A program made the translations under genes and the position numbers. The notes beneath the pieces were generated by a model, which did not search any database, was not told the origin of the DNA, and was given only the letters and a program-made list of their open reading frames with translations. A stretch of DNA of 64,000 bases, taken from positions 21,428,967-21,492,966 of the forward strand of contig OY821744.1 of NCBI GenBank assembly GCA_963682055.1, given 5' to 3'. Below, one piece after another: positions 49,401 to 60,738 of this stretch (position 1 is its first letter; every line of letters starts with the position of its first letter). Source of the DNA: Primula veris (lineage: Eukaryota; Streptophyta; Magnoliopsida; Ericales; Primulaceae).

Positions 49401-50457
49401 TCAAGTCATCAACAACGTTCCACGATGGTGAAAAACGGATACACCGGTCCCCAGAGAATATCATACGATCACCAAAAGAATTAATAAAAGATAAACGTTT
49501 ACGCTCACAATCAATAATGGCCTGGAAGAAGGATAACCAGTCCATACCAAGAATAACATCGAAGCCAGTCATATCAAGAGCAAGAAAGTCGAACACAAAA
49601 GGGTGTTCGGAAATATAAAGTACACAATCTCGACATATGCGATTAAGCGGCTCACTACCATGAATAGGAGTTTCAACTAAAATAGCAGGATCCTGAATGC
49701 TGAATACTAAACCGATAGATAATGCAAAATGAGAAGAAATAAAAGAACGAGAAGCGCCAGTATCAAATAAGACGTTAGCCCAAGAAGAGCTAACGAGTAA
49801 GGTACCTCGAATAATAGATGGTTCACCCCTATCAGTCTTAACTTGAGGGAGGGCAAACACGCGAGCATGGGAAGCATGCGAAGGCTGAGCAGACCGAGAC
49901 TGCTGATAATTACCACGACCAGAACCTTGAAAGCCACCGTGAGTAGGTTTTGAGCCTTGAGAAACAGGAGCCCTAGAACCAGAAGAATAAGAAGGTGTAG
50001 TACGAGTAGGAGCCTGATAAGAATTAGCACCAGTCTTTCCCGACCTGCACTGGTCCTGAAGATGTCCCAAACCCCCACACTTGTGACACCTAGCCATAGC
50101 ACAATCTCGAACCCTATGATCCGGAGATCCACAAGAATAGCAACCGAAATTTGCTTGCGGAGCAGAAGCAACATAACCTGTACCCGAATAATTCCTAGGT
50201 TGAGTGTATCCCTGAGAACTAGAAGAAAAATCTCTCGGCCTCTTACGGTCACCACTGGAATTACCACCATTCCTATTATTACCCATGGGCTGTCTATGAT
50301 TACCCAGAGAATGACCTGTGGAAAAATTTGATGTCGACTGCTTAGAACTAATAATACGCTTGTCCACTTCGTCGTTTTTCTCAGCCGCCATCGCACGTAA
50401 GACCAACTTGTCGAAATTCTTACACATAAATGTCGCCACCCTACCCTTTATCCTCAG
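46435..50457 (-). CDS. Tekay/Del-like chromovirus pol (with gag C-terminus), one open frame
   Basis: This 1334-residue frame (counted from the GTG at 50437-50439) is open throughout. In order: two CCHC zinc knuckles (residues 100-131), aspartic protease with DTGASRSF (226-233), RT (about 415-600, active site FVDD at 553-556), and RNase H (about 695-812). The integrase zinc finger lies around 916-955 and the integrase core has Asp985, Asp1046 and Glu1082. The C-terminal chromodomain-like region (about 1275-1327) includes [26 protein letters not shown] and YPDLF. This order and the chromodomain identify a chromovirus, most like Tekay/Del. The frame is the same as the upstream gag frame, separated by one TGA (50458-50460). 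RNase H has His807 where ADALSR normally supplies an Asp. Confidence 0.95.
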   Translation of the reverse strand: MRIKGRVATFMCKNFDKLVLRAMAAEKNDEVDKRIISSKQSTSNFSTGHSLGNHRQPMGNNRNGGNSSGDRKRPRDFSSSSQGYTQPRNYSGTGYVASAPQANFGCYSCGSPDHRVRDCAMARCHKCGGLGHLQDQCRSGKTGANSYQAPTRTTPSYSSGSRAPVSQGSKPTHGGFQGSGRGNYQQSRSAQPSHASHARVFALPQVKTDRGEPSIIRGTLLVSSSWANVLFDTGASRSFISSHFALSIGLVFSIQDPAILVETPIHGSEPLNRICRDCVLYISEHPFVFDFLALDMTGFDVILGMDWLSFFQAIIDCERKRLSFINSFGDRMIFSGDRCIRFSPSWNVVDDLSCLLAGLSVSEEVTTDVELPSVVCEYSEVFPNDLTELPPQREVEFSIDLAPGTAPIAMAPYRLAPAELKELKEQLDDLLDKGFIRPSVSPWGAPTLFVQKKDGSMRMCIDYRKLNRVTIKNKYPLPRIDDLFDQLKGSKCFSKIDLRSGYHQLRVREVDIPKTAFRTRYGHYEFLVMPFGLTNAPAAFMDLMNRVFRDFLDKFVVVFVDDILVYSLSEEEHNEHLRIVLNLLREHKLYAKISKCEFWMTEVKFLGHVVSADGVLVDPSKIEAVTDWGQPKSVFEIRSFLGLAGYYRRFMQDFSRLAPPLTRLTKKGVKFEWDEKCDLSFQELKHRLTSAPILIIPERGVEYSVYCDASKEGFGAVLMQEGKVVAYASRQLKVHEKNYPTHDLELAAVVFSLKCWRHYLFGERFNVFSDHKSLRYIFTQRDLNLRQRRWMEYLQQYDFDLQYYPGKANMVAHALSRKTRCSLACIAVREWGMLNVLNDFDLELGEEENSALLFSVKVQPSLVSGVINAQQGDEESMDLRVKVSSELGLDKWEISSVGGVRFMDRLLVPVSMRVEVIKEFHHSRLAVHPGGTKMYHDLARQFYWSGMKKDVADFVSKCLTCQQVKIEHQKPGGLLKPLPIPEWKWQRITMDFVVGLPRSNRGKDAVWVVVDRLTKSAHFLPMRVSDTVEQLCEQYIREIVRLHGVPVSIVSDRDPRFVSRFWQSLQKALGTNLYLSTAYHPQTDGQSERTIQTLEDMLRACVVDFGGGWEKHVSLIEFAYNNSYHSSIEMAPYETLYGRPCRSPVCWTEFGESALLGPDVVRETTEKILLIKQKLETARSRQKSYADKRRRPLEFEVGDHVFLKISPHKGIMRFGKRGKLSPRFIGPFLILERIGDLAYQLALPPKLANVHPVFHVSMLRKYEPDPSHILDFSNLQVQEDISYVVRPVRILDRREQVLRRRVIPLVKVLWSHHGNEEATWEREPEIHAKYPDLFFDSGTC

Positions 50458-51270
50458 TCATAAACCCTGCTCAAAACGTCGACAGCGGAGTTCCTCTGTT
50501 ATAACCAACTCTGGATAATACTTTGATAACCTCAAAAAGTCAAGTTGATACTGACGCACCGAATTGTTGCCCTGAATCAGGTTCAGAAATTCCATTTGCT
50601 TGTCATCACGCAACGGCTGAGGAAAATACTCTTTCAGAAATATATCTCTGAAATCCTTCCAACTCATAACCCCAACGTCCCCGAACTCCTTCGCACTCTT
50701 CCACCACTGACTAGCCTCACCCCGCAAATAACGAGTCGCACAAGCAATCCTCAAGTCATTATCGGTCATAAGAAGAGCCTCAAATATATTCTCTACCTCT
50801 TCCAGCCAAGTTTCCGCAACTTCAGGGTCTGCACCTCCCTTAAAGATTGGGGGTTCCATACGCTGGAAGTGTGTTTGGGCCGCTGACGCCCTCGTCTCCC
50901 CGCCCCTAAGTCCATTCTGAGCACCTTGCCCCATGCGATTCATCGTCTCTGCCATAACTCTCATGAACTGTGTAACTGTCGGATCATTTGTATTCGCATT
51001 ATCCCCTGCATTCGCATTTCTGTTGCCGTCCTCATCCACATTATGAACAATCGGAGGAGTCTCCTCCGGTGGAGCTTCCCCTGGAACATCTTCGGGAGGG
51101 ATCTTAGCATTGCTCCCACCTTGATTACTACCCGGAACACGATTACTGATTCGTTCAGGCCCCTCTTTCCGAGCAGGATTTCGACCACGTCTGGGGGTAC
51201 GAGTACGAGTAGGCGTTGGACCTCGACTCTTACCGCCAGTATCGCTATTTGGCTTTCGCTTAGGAGCCAT
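50458..51270 (-). CDS. Tekay/Del-like chromovirus gag, N-terminal part
   Basis: It begins at the ATG at 51268-51270 (MAPKRKPN); an earlier TTG in frame is not a likely start. A basic, Pro/Gly-rich N-terminus with RTRTPRRGRNPARK leads into the retrotransposon gag domain (PPIFKGGADPEVAETWL, ACATRYLRGEASQWW, FLKEYFPQ, QYQLDFLRLSKYYPEL). It ends at a TGA (50458-50460) after CRRFEQGL, after which the same frame resumes and leads to the zinc knuckles. The stop is therefore a nonsense mutation within a single gag-pol frame. A CGA codon in this place would need only one C-to-T change. Confidence 0.9.
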   Translation of the reverse strand: MAPKRKPNSDTGGKSRGPTPTRTRTPRRGRNPARKEGPERISNRVPGSNQGGSNAKIPPEDVPGEAPPEETPPIVHNVDEDGNRNANAGDNANTNDPTVTQFMRVMAETMNRMGQGAQNGLRGGETRASAAQTHFQRMEPPIFKGGADPEVAETWLEEVENIFEALLMTDNDLRIACATRYLRGEASQWWKSAKEFGDVGVMSWKDFRDIFLKEYFPQPLRDDKQMEFLNLIQGNNSVRQYQLDFLRLSKYYPELVITEELRCRRFEQGL

Positions 51271-51537
51271 TGATACCCACAACCAACCAATCCAAATAGG
51301 GACTTAATATTAAGAAATTGTCACACTAAAACATAAAAACACTATTTACCACAAGGTTATCACACATATGTTAAACATCACAAGTCACTCAAATAAAATT
51401 AGAACGAAAACATCACAGAGGGCATGCATAACCAAAATTAACAATTTTCATGAAGGAATGCATCACTATCTTATTCTTCTACCACCCGTGTGTGCCTATC
51501 CTACCCAACAAGCCACCAGGTACTCGGAACCCGGTTA
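51271..51537 (-). other. Untranslated leader between primer site and gag
   Basis: About 270 bp of AT-rich sequence between the primer-binding site and the gag start, as expected for the 5' leader or packaging region. No frame. Confidence 0.6.
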
Positions 51538-51549
51538 GCTCTGATACCA
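51538..51549 (-). other. Primer-binding site of the Tekay/Del-like element
   Basis: The plus strand reads GCTCTGATACCA, i.e. TGGTATCAGAGC on the minus strand, three bases inside the 5' LTR. Confidence 0.95.
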
Positions 51550-51552
51550 AGC

Positions 51553-52715
51553 TGTCACGCCCCGGATTTGGGTAAACCCGAGTAGTGAATATTATTTAAG
51601 AGAAAATGGTTTAAATGACAAAACATGCGGAAGCATTCGACAACACACTAAATAAAAACCAAACGGATCCTTCAGGACATGCCGATAGTCATATTTGAGT
51701 CACTATTGGCCTAAGGGTGGCCAACAACGCTCAAATGTGACGATACGAAAAGAAAGCAATTTTTAATACAATGATTTATAGAAATTTCGGCATGACCTTT
51801 ACGTATCTATTTGTTTCCATAAAAAAATCAACATGTTCAAACAACATGATATAGACAATTAAAAATCGCCAATCGCGATATTTCTAAAACCAATCCAACA
51901 ATAAAATGTCACATCCAATCCAGCTAACCATCAATATCCAAAACATATAGTCAAAATAAATAAGCTACGAATAAAGTATTTGTATGCAAATAATGAACAA
52001 ACTCGCGATAAACACTTATTAGGCCAACATGGCTCAACTAAATAAATAGTTCCAACGTGAATAAAAAGTCTAACGTGCGCGCAATCAAGTGTAATCCGAT
52101 AACTGAGCCACTAGCAATCACTCTAAGCTTCCTCACGGCTTACGTCGGCACCTGTACGTCGATTGAAAACAAAACGTACAGAAAACAAAGAAATGAGGTA
52201 AGAAAACAATTTCGCTTAAAAAGCGGCGCATGCTACTAAGCACGCACACACAATCCTAACATGGTAAATATATTATCATGATAAATAATGACAAGACAAT
52301 TTTATGGGAAATGTAACCACCTCAGTAACTTACACATTCACAATAAATGAACAAATAAACAAGGTTTAAATAAATAGATTATGATAATAAAAATAAAACT
52401 CAACGAAAACCAAGTCGGGATTGCTCACATACGTACCCACCTTTAGAGCCACTGCTCAAGGACCCATAATACAATGGTACCCCCACCCACACGCTGGCAC
52501 TACCGTATGTGACTAGAGATATGGGGTCGGCTTTAAGGGCACTACCCCTATGGTACCGATACACCTAATACTTGCGCAAGTTTCCGGGCTCTCACCGTAA
52601 GCCTCCGGGGCTCATCCTTAAATCCACAATGGTACAAATGTACCCACCTTTAGAGCCACTGCTCAGGGACCCATCATACAATGGTACCCCACACACATTG
52701 GTACTACAATCCCAG

Positions 52716-52751
<36 letters not shown>

Positions 52752-53803
52752 CTCCAAAAGGACGAAAAAAACAGCAAAGTTCACACACCGAAAATAATAC
52801 ACAACACTGTAATATTATAGTTAATTAATTATCTAATGTCACTTGAAACACATCATTTTAATCACAGTACCACCACATATGTATACACATTGTCACCACT
52901 TTCAACACTTCTCAAAGGTTTAATTTATATTATAGTTTCACAATTTATGTTCTAAATATAGTAAATATATAATCCCTAGTCAATATAATGCAAATGCGCC
53001 ATCATATTTCCTTATAACAATATACATCAATATATGAGCCTAAATTAACATGCAACAAATAACACACAAACCCGCCTTTAAAGCGAAATCATATTCCTCC
53101 CCCTTACCTACGCAAACGAGAGCTCGTTTGTCAAATAATCCCAAACTCAAGCCGAAAACCCAACGAACAGCTAGAACCAGATCTAGACAGCCCGATAACG
53201 GTCCTTAAACAATCCCTAAACGTAATTAAAACGAGCTAGATGTCATTATAATTGATGTAAATTCGGATTAGGGTAAAGCCCTAAAAAACGACCTTTTATA
53301 AAAGTGAAAATTGGAGGAAAAGACTTACACAGATAGATAGGGCTCGAAGAGTAGATCAAAAAAAAGTATTTGATTGTGAAAAACGGACCACGAACGAACC
53401 CAAAAACACTCGAATTGCCGCTGCTTAAAAATCCCCGAAAACCCACGCACAACCACTGCCAGAACTCGTCGGACTGCAGCCCTAACTGACTTGAACAGTC
53501 CTTCTCTGGTAGACCCGATCTCCCTCTCTGTCACTCAGCTCTCTCTCTCTCTCTCTCTCTACTGTGTATATGTATATGTGTATTATGCGTATATGTATAT
53601 TAATATGTGTTCACTGCCTAACTTATGTTAGGTTTAGCTTTTTATTTATATTTTTATTATACTAGTCCACTTACTTATAAAATCATACCAATCACCCCCA
53701 AGCTATCATATATCTCACACAAATAAATAAACACACTAAAACGTAATATCACTATTTCCTTAATAAAATTAATAATAAACTATTGAATTTCCGAGTCGTT
53801 ACA
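51553..53803 (-). mobile_element. 5' LTR of the Tekay/Del-like element
   Basis: 2251 bp. The plus strand begins TGTCACGCCCCGG next to the primer site and ends GAGTCGTTACA at 53803. It is followed by GTGAA, a possible target duplication with GTGAG at 42675-42679, the left edge of the whole compound insertion. It includes an (AT)n run near 52718-52749 and a CT-rich run near 53538-53562. Confidence 0.9.
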
Positions 53804-54403
53804 GTGAATTTACAAAAAGAATTCAAATATGAAGGATAAACGGTTTAGAAATAACAGGGGAAGGCAGATGGCTCCATCCTTAAAAACTCTTGAACTGTAT
53901 GAACTAAGATAAACTTTTGAAAGAAGGAAAGCAAGTAGGTAATACTTGTTGGAAAATAGAAGTCAATTTATATTTTCCCACCAAAAGGCAAAATAAGGTA
54001 TTAAGTGAGCTCACAGAATAAAAGTCAAATATGAAGGATATACGGTCTAAAAATAGTGGAGAAAGGTGGATGCTCCATTTTTAAAGACTTAAACAATATG
54101 AGATTGATTTCAGCAAGAAACATTTCTAAGGGAAAGAATGAAATAAAATTAACATAGAAAAGTTTACTGTTTAAAAAAAGTACGCTAGTAGACTCTATTT
54201 GGCATGTCCTTTACAACTGTAAGAAACTATTAATCCCGCAAAAGTACTTTTTTGGTCTAGTTGACCTACCCCTCATAACTGGGGGGAAAAATCACTTCTC
54301 TTAATTGATTTTAAAAGGATTATATAAGGTGACATGGCAAAAAAACTGAGAAGTGAGAAGTCATAGACATACAAACACGAGATGTGATGAACCAATGGCT
54401 TAC

Positions 54404-54476
54404 CTAAAATAAGCAACAATCGTCATAGGCAGCACATGTCCGGATAATCTGAGCCAGCCAATCACCAATCCTATCT
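54404..54476 (-). other. Putative exon (73 bp)
   Basis: Minus strand: TTAGTTATCAG before and the near-consensus donor GTAAGCC after. The open frame reads IGLVIGWLRLSGHVLP and then MTIVAYF. Hydrophobic, no family recognised. Weak for the same reason as the other short stretches. Confidence 0.3.
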
Positions 54477-55817
54477 CTGATAACTAATTAAAAAACGTAC
54501 TGACCACAAGTATAAAATGATGAACACGTGATAATTTGACTAGCATAATATAATTACTCGACTAGCAGATGACTTTGCATCCGGAATATAGAACTAAAAG
54601 AGTAACCAATCAAATAAGAGCAGTACTTTCACTGATATGCCAAGAGAATTAAAGGGGCAACTAATCAAATATCTGTAATGTTCAGAATCTTGCAGTGACC
54701 AACCAATCCTTCACCAATGCAAATACTAACATTTCTATTTCCTACAAACAAAATGTAATCGAAATTAACACAGAACGTTATAAAAAAATGTTTTCTCAAT
54801 GAAAATCAAGAATCACACTAGAAAACTACACATCCACAACTGAAACACTATCCGGTCCAGATCAGCAACATATATGTACCAATTGGAATCTAATAATTGA
54901 TGGGTTGTTGAATTATGCAAGTGCACCAAAACTTCATAGCTAAAAAGCAAAGACTACTTACTTGTCAGATCTCAGTCAGAAACAAGTTTCAGAATAAAAA
55001 CTAATGCATTCACAATCATCTCTACTTTTTATCATTTGTGACTGAAACAAAGGTAACTGACAAAAGACGAGAATAAGGGACAATAATGAGTCATGATCAG
55101 GGCATCTGTGCCAAATGATATACTAAAAGTGAGCAGCTTTAGCTGATAGTAATAGAAGTGAGCAACAGATAACAACTGTTTGATCAGGCATCTGTGCCAA
55201 ATGATATACTATAAGGGAGTAGCTTTAGCTGATAACAATAGAAGTGAACAACAGATAACAATTGTTTGCTCATTTGGACTACCAGCTACAGACTATACAG
55301 AGAATCTTACGAAGTAATAGTTTTCCTTGTAAATATACAATATAAATCAGATGTTTGTTTAAAGCATGATTTTTGAAATAGATATGGTTTAGACTTACAA
55401 GAACACTCGTCGTGTCATTCAATTCACGCTAGATTAGCCAGATCGTGAAAAAGAAAAGAACAGAAAAATATGAATACACGAGCAATTATACAACTCAATG
55501 TTATACTTCTAACTATGAGCAGGCATGATCGAATTAGAAGAGTAGCAGAAAAATTAAGGGGGAAACAAGATATTCTAAGGCAAAAGGAATCTAAAATACA
55601 AATAAAGATGAAACATACCAAACGAGAAAAATGACGGAAAAAAAGTATGACTCAAATGACGAAATAAGATTAAACTATCATGAGGTTTTCCTCTTCTTAA
55701 CCCATCAAAACGAATACCAACAACACGCAATTTGTATGGGATAAAGAAACTTACCAATCTTTAATCAATCAAAACAAGGAAAGAGGATACTCACAACAAT
55801 CAGCACACACTATATAC

Positions 55818-55885
55818 CTCCAGCTTTAGCGCCTTCAAAAAATGGGTATGCTAGACCACTTCATGAGGAGCATTCTCTTGTGAAC
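55818..55885 (-). other. Putative broken exon (68 bp)
   Basis: Minus strand: pyrimidine-rich TTTTTCTTTTTCGAG before, GTATATAG after. One frame reads SQENAPHEVV, then a TAG, then HTHFLKALKLE. If it was an exon, it is now broken. Confidence 0.2.
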
Positions 55886-57344
55886 CTCGAAAAAGAAAAA
55901 ATCATGAGTGATAAACAAGGAATAAACTCCACACACACAAAAGAGTAAAATTATATATTTATAATGAGGGGAAGCGTGGAATACATATTAAGAAGTATGA
56001 CGGCATAAGGATTAGTACACAATTATAGCGTAATAATAAAATGGAGAAATCAGTGCACAAGGCTTGCGCATTACTGAGTTTAAAAATAATCAGACATATC
56101 ATGCACCAAGAGACTAGCCCCAGACAAAGTAGATAACAACCAAATAAAATAAAGTTTGCGATCTTAAAATATATATTTCATACATATTTTTTCTGAAAAT
56201 AATGGATAGGGATATATAACTCAGTCAGCCCACATATATGACACACAACCATAACAAATTAGAATAATGAGTTGTCCCAAAGGAGTCTACAAGAGTGCTA
56301 AACTTAAATAATTAAATCAATAAGAGTAAAAGAGTTAGCAAGTGCACTACTACAAGCCTTGCGCGTGCTACTTATCTATTAAATGTAGACTTAAGAACTA
56401 AATGATATATCATATAGAACTCAGTCAACACACCATTACAACATAACACAATCTAGGATTAGAAAAGGGAATACTGGTTTGATTAAGAAACCAAATTAAA
56501 GGGCTTTTTATAACTCTGCATTAACCCCCAACTCATAGAACATATATGTAAAAGAGCTAGCACGTGCACAACTACAAGCCTTGCGCGCGCTACTTATCTA
56601 TTAAATGACTTAAGAACTAAATGATATATCATATAGAACTTAGTTAACACACCATAACAACATAACAATCTAGGATTATAAAGGGGAATACTGGTTTGAT
56701 TAAGAAACCAAATTAAAGGCTTTTATAACCCTGCATTAACCACCAATTCATGGAACATATATGTAAAGTTGAACCCTAAATTAGATAATGAACTCATTTT
56801 GATAGGGTATAATCGAAATATATATAAGAATATATCATTAAATTATAAAACTCAGACAACACAGATGGTCACAAAACTATCCTCAAACCAGACGACGAAC
56901 AACTACGTAAATTTAGGATTTTATTATTTACTAAATTAAAGGCTTTTTAGTTATCTATACATAACGAAGAATAGTCGGAGAACAGAACAAATTAACGCTC
57001 AGCTCAACTTACTGAACAAACATTTCAAATTAAACCCTATATTATATCTGACACATCCTAAGATATCCAACTTATTTTATTTGGGTAGATTCATGAATTA
57101 GATTAACCTAAATAAAACCCAGAACGAGAAGAATAACCTAGGAATATATGAAAGGGTAGTCAACACAAATATTATCCCTCAAACCAGAACCAGTAAGTCT
57201 ACAAGAACATAAAACATATATGTGAGATTAAACCCTAGTCTATCTAACTCATTTCATTTGGGTAACCTAGTGAATTAAAGTAAACTAAATCATAAACCTG
57301 GAACAAGAGGAAGAAAAACATAAAAAACTAGTGAAAAGAAAGAT

Positions 57345-58085
57345 GATTACGAAATAAGTCTAGCACTTGTTTATCAACAAAATTAAAAGGTTTGGTTATC
57401 TCTGCATAGATAGGAACAATCAGATAAAAAAATAAAATCCAGATGTGAGACTAAACCCTACTCTATCACATCCGAGATTAGATATCTAACTCATTTTATT
57501 GAGTAAAATTGTGAAGTAAATTAAATTAAAGTATAAACCTAGAACAAAAGAAAGAATAACATAAAAACTAGGGGTTATTTTAATAGACAGTTCTTTAAAA
57601 ATGCAACCGGGCAGTAAAGTAAATGTTGGGCGAGCAATTCGTACAATTATAGTCATATCAGAAGCAAAAGGCTAAAAAGCGATGGGTACAAGATATTAAA
57701 ATGGTAGTAAGAGAGCAATTCGTGCAATAAGTCTATTACTTGTTTATCAACAAAATTAAAAGATTTGGTTATCTCTGCATAGATAGGAACAATCAGATAA
57801 AAAAATAAAGTCCAGATGTGAGACTAAACCCTACTCTATCACATCCTAGATTAGATATCTAACTCATTTTATTGAGTAAAATTGTGAAGTAAATTAAATT
57901 AAAGTATAAACATGGAACAAAGAAAGAATAACATAAAAACTAGGGGTTATTTTAATAGACAGTTCTTTAAAAATGCAACCCTGCAGTAAAGTAAATATTG
58001 GGCGAGCAATTCGTACAATTATAGTCATATCAGAAGCAATAAAAGGCTAAAAAGCGATGGGTACAAGATATTAAAATGGTAGTAA
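57345..58085. repeat. 373-bp tandem duplication
   Basis: The stretch starting near CTTGTTTATCAACAAAATTA occurs at 57366 and 57739 and runs through the GGGTACAAGATATTAAAATG module in both units. Confidence 0.85.
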
Positions 58086-59113
58086 GAGAGGATACTTCTA
58101 CTTATGACTGAAACAAACCCGTATTCCGAATCAAGTATCAAAGGGAAATCTCCAATGGGGAACTACTTCACCTGTTTGGAAATCACAAGCTACAACGCAA
58201 GACACAATGAACTCAACAAATTTCAATTTAAAGACTTTAAAGAAAAAACATTTCAAATATTGAAATACATAACAGCTACAAGGCAACAGCCAATGAACTT
58301 AACAGATTTTTTTAACAAATAAAAATTTGTCTAGACACATTCTAACCGAAAAATAATATTTTATTAAAAAGATTTCTCATTTCTATCCAATGCTTATTCA
58401 AGTACACATATCACAGACTATTTGTAAAAATAAATGACAAATCTTTGTAAAAATATTTGTACTACATTACTCTTAACTATACTACTTTACTAGAAAGGGT
58501 GACTCTTTCTCAATGAATAAAATATTAGAACTTGTCATGCATGTAAGCGTATATCTAAAGATACCCAATTTCGAAATATTGGCCTAACGTTCTCTTACTG
58601 TCACGCCCCAAAATCCGTAAAACGGATATCGATGCATGACCTTTTTAAAACAAAAGAAAGTATAACCTGTTGGTACGAAATTAAAATTTTAAAAGAAAAC
58701 ATTTACAAGCTAATGAAATAGTTAAATGAATAAAATAAACTGTTTGCCAAACGTGGCTACAAGACAGGATTTATAAAAGCTAAAAATAACGAACGAATGA
58801 ATTTGCCCTTAGGCTACAACTTCAAAAACAATCTAAGTAAAAAGAAAGCAAAGCCCGAACCCATGTGATGTCTTGCTAAAGCTCTTAACCATACGCCTCA
58901 ACCTAAGTTGTACCTGAAATACAAAATTGTAACGGTGAGTCCCACGCACATAACTAGATGGGACGGCACCACAAACACCGTCACTCCATCCCATAAATGC
59001 AAGAGCTCACAAATTCTACAACTACGATAATCGACGTATAAGAAGAAAGATAATGACATTCTACAACTACGATAAATTAAATAAATTAAATACACATCAA
59101 CAGCATACATGGA

Positions 59114-59440
59114 CATTCCCTATCCCTTCGGCCGTCTTCTGTCCCCGGAATTAGAGAGAGACAGAGACCATTGCAACATAAAAGTAGATTTATAGTGCGC
59201 ACTTGGACCTCTCATGCCACTCGTCCCAGTCCGTAAGGTAGGTCATTCCCTATCCCTTCGGCCGTCTTATGCCCCCGGAATTAGGGAGAGACATAGACCA
59301 TTGCTAACAATAAAATAAATATAGTGCACACTGGGACCTCTCACGCCACCTACCCCAGTCCGTAAGGTAGGTCATTCCCTATCCCCTCGGCCGTCTTCTG
59401 TCCCCGGAATTAGGGAGAGACAGAGACCATTGCCACTACA
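59114..59440. repeat. 129-130 bp tandem repeat in the LTR
   Basis: Units starting CATTCCCTATCCC at 59114, 59244 and 59373 (the last partial), each with TCGGCCGTCTT and CCCCGGAATTAG. Confidence 0.9.
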
Positions 59441-59450
59441 GCTAAAACAC

Positions 59451-59570
59451 AAGGCCTCGGCCAATAATATAAAATCATCCAATTAACACAATCTCATACG
59501 TATAAATATTAAGGCCTCGGCCAATAATATTATACTATTCAAATAACACCATCTCATACGTCACTTAACG
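59451..59570. repeat. 60-bp tandem duplication in the LTR
   Basis: AAGGCCTCGGCCAATAATAT occurs at 59451 and 59511. Each start is a GGCCTCGGCC near-palindrome. Confidence 0.85.
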
Positions 59571-60029
59571 TAATACAACATAACACATAACCACATGTAC
59601 TAAATTCACAACTAGCCAAATGCTATAACAACATAAAATCACTTTCAGGCATTTCAACAAACACCTTGTATGCATAAACTACAATTCACCATTATTCAAC
59701 ATAAATTTACCCAATAACATCAATAATTATATAATCACATAATCAACACATAAAACATGCAAACTCATCCATAATCTCATTAATCCGAAATTAATATAAC
59801 TAACTCATCAATTTCTCCCATTCAAATAAGTGAATAAAACATACAACAAATAAACCCAATTAACAAATTAAGAACATATTTAAGATAAAAGGCAAAAACC
59901 CCCAATTTAAAATAACCGTAAGACCTAATCCTAACATACACCTTCGTCTAGTCGCAATGGATAACCCCCGTTACCTTAGAGCGTAGAGGAGATGCTTCCG
60001 GTATGAACCCGCTAACGGTGGTTTCCTCC

Positions 60030-60073
60030 TCTTCTTCTTCTTCTTCTTCTTCTTCTTCTTCTTCTTCTTCTTT
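60030..60073. repeat. (CTT)n microsatellite
   Basis: About 14 CTT units, followed by a T-rich tail. Confidence 0.95.
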
Positions 60074-60461
60074 TTTTTCTCTCTTTTCTCTCTTTTTCTC
60101 TCTTGCTTTTGGGCTGATTTTAGGTTTAAGGTTTTAAAAAGTGGCTGAAAAGTGTTTAGAAAAACTGTTTTGAGATAGTTTGTGGTAACGAACTATTTGG
60201 TCACCAAAGTTCTAAAACTTAACTCTAAATCCAAAAATATAGTTTTACTACTCAAAAATAACAAATATTTAGAAACAAACCTATTGGGTCCTTTTTATTT
60301 ATAAAATTAGTAACAGGTTTTTAAAATAAAGTTTTTCGGAAGAGTTTCGGTTTTTGGCTAAAAATTAGTCGAGTGACAGGTTTTTGGTAAAATTTGTATA
60401 AAACGTTTTTGGATAAATTAATTCATAATTAAAAACACTTATAAAAATGCGGGATGTTACA

Positions 60462-60738
60462 ACTAACTCTCCTTAAAAGAATTTCGTCCCGAAATTTCCT
60501 CTCTAAACAACTATACCCAGAAATGATAAACTTATAAAAACAAGGCCATAAAAATTTTAAACGTACAATTCGTGACATAATTCAAGAAATAAAATACGCA
60601 GGGTTCACAATCTGTAACAACTCCATAACTCAAATACATGAACAACACGTAAGAATCTCAAATAAAGTAAACACCTATATGCAATATCAAACATAATAAA
60701 AATAACAACTCAACAACTCCAAAACGTCCCCAAGACTC
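60462..60738 (-). mobile_element. Internal 3' remnant of the second Tekay/Del-like element
   Basis: Next to the LTR. It contains TTTCGTCCCGAAATTT, the same motif that follows pol at 46423-46438 in the intact element. No readable pol frame remains. It ends at about 60738, where the duplicated mosaic resumes. Confidence 0.65.

Larger units (their letters stand above)
53804..58598. repeat. Mosaic of duplicated intron-like blocks (middle part)
   Basis: Continues the sequence interrupted at 42679. 42540-42679 plus 53804-53905 matches 53906-54100, showing that the two flanks were once adjacent. Otherwise AT-rich, with repeated stretches containing AAACCCTA and CTAACTCATTT (56760-57900). No long open frame. 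Splice-like minus-strand stretches lie at 54404-54476 and 55818-55885. Confidence 0.6.
58599..60461 (-). mobile_element. LTR of a second Tekay/Del-like element
   Basis: 1863 bp. The plus strand begins TGTCACGCCCCAAAATCC and ends GCGGGATGTTACA, the same terminal style as the element at 44.9-53.8 kb but otherwise dissimilar. A polypurine-like tract follows at 60462-60475 (minus strand), so this is the 3' LTR. The left flank is CTTAC; the right side continues into a short internal piece, so no second flank can be compared. Confidence 0.8.

Noticed and set aside
49707..50396. A 229-codon Leu/Val-rich minus-strand frame and several plus-strand frames over 47.7-51.3 kb
   Set aside because: They are shadows in other frames of the gag-pol gene.
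46435..51270. Endogenous pararetrovirus
   Set aside because: It has an integrase, a chromodomain-like end, LTRs, a primer site and a polypurine tract, all typical of a Ty3/gypsy chromovirus. No movement or coat protein of a pararetrovirus is seen.
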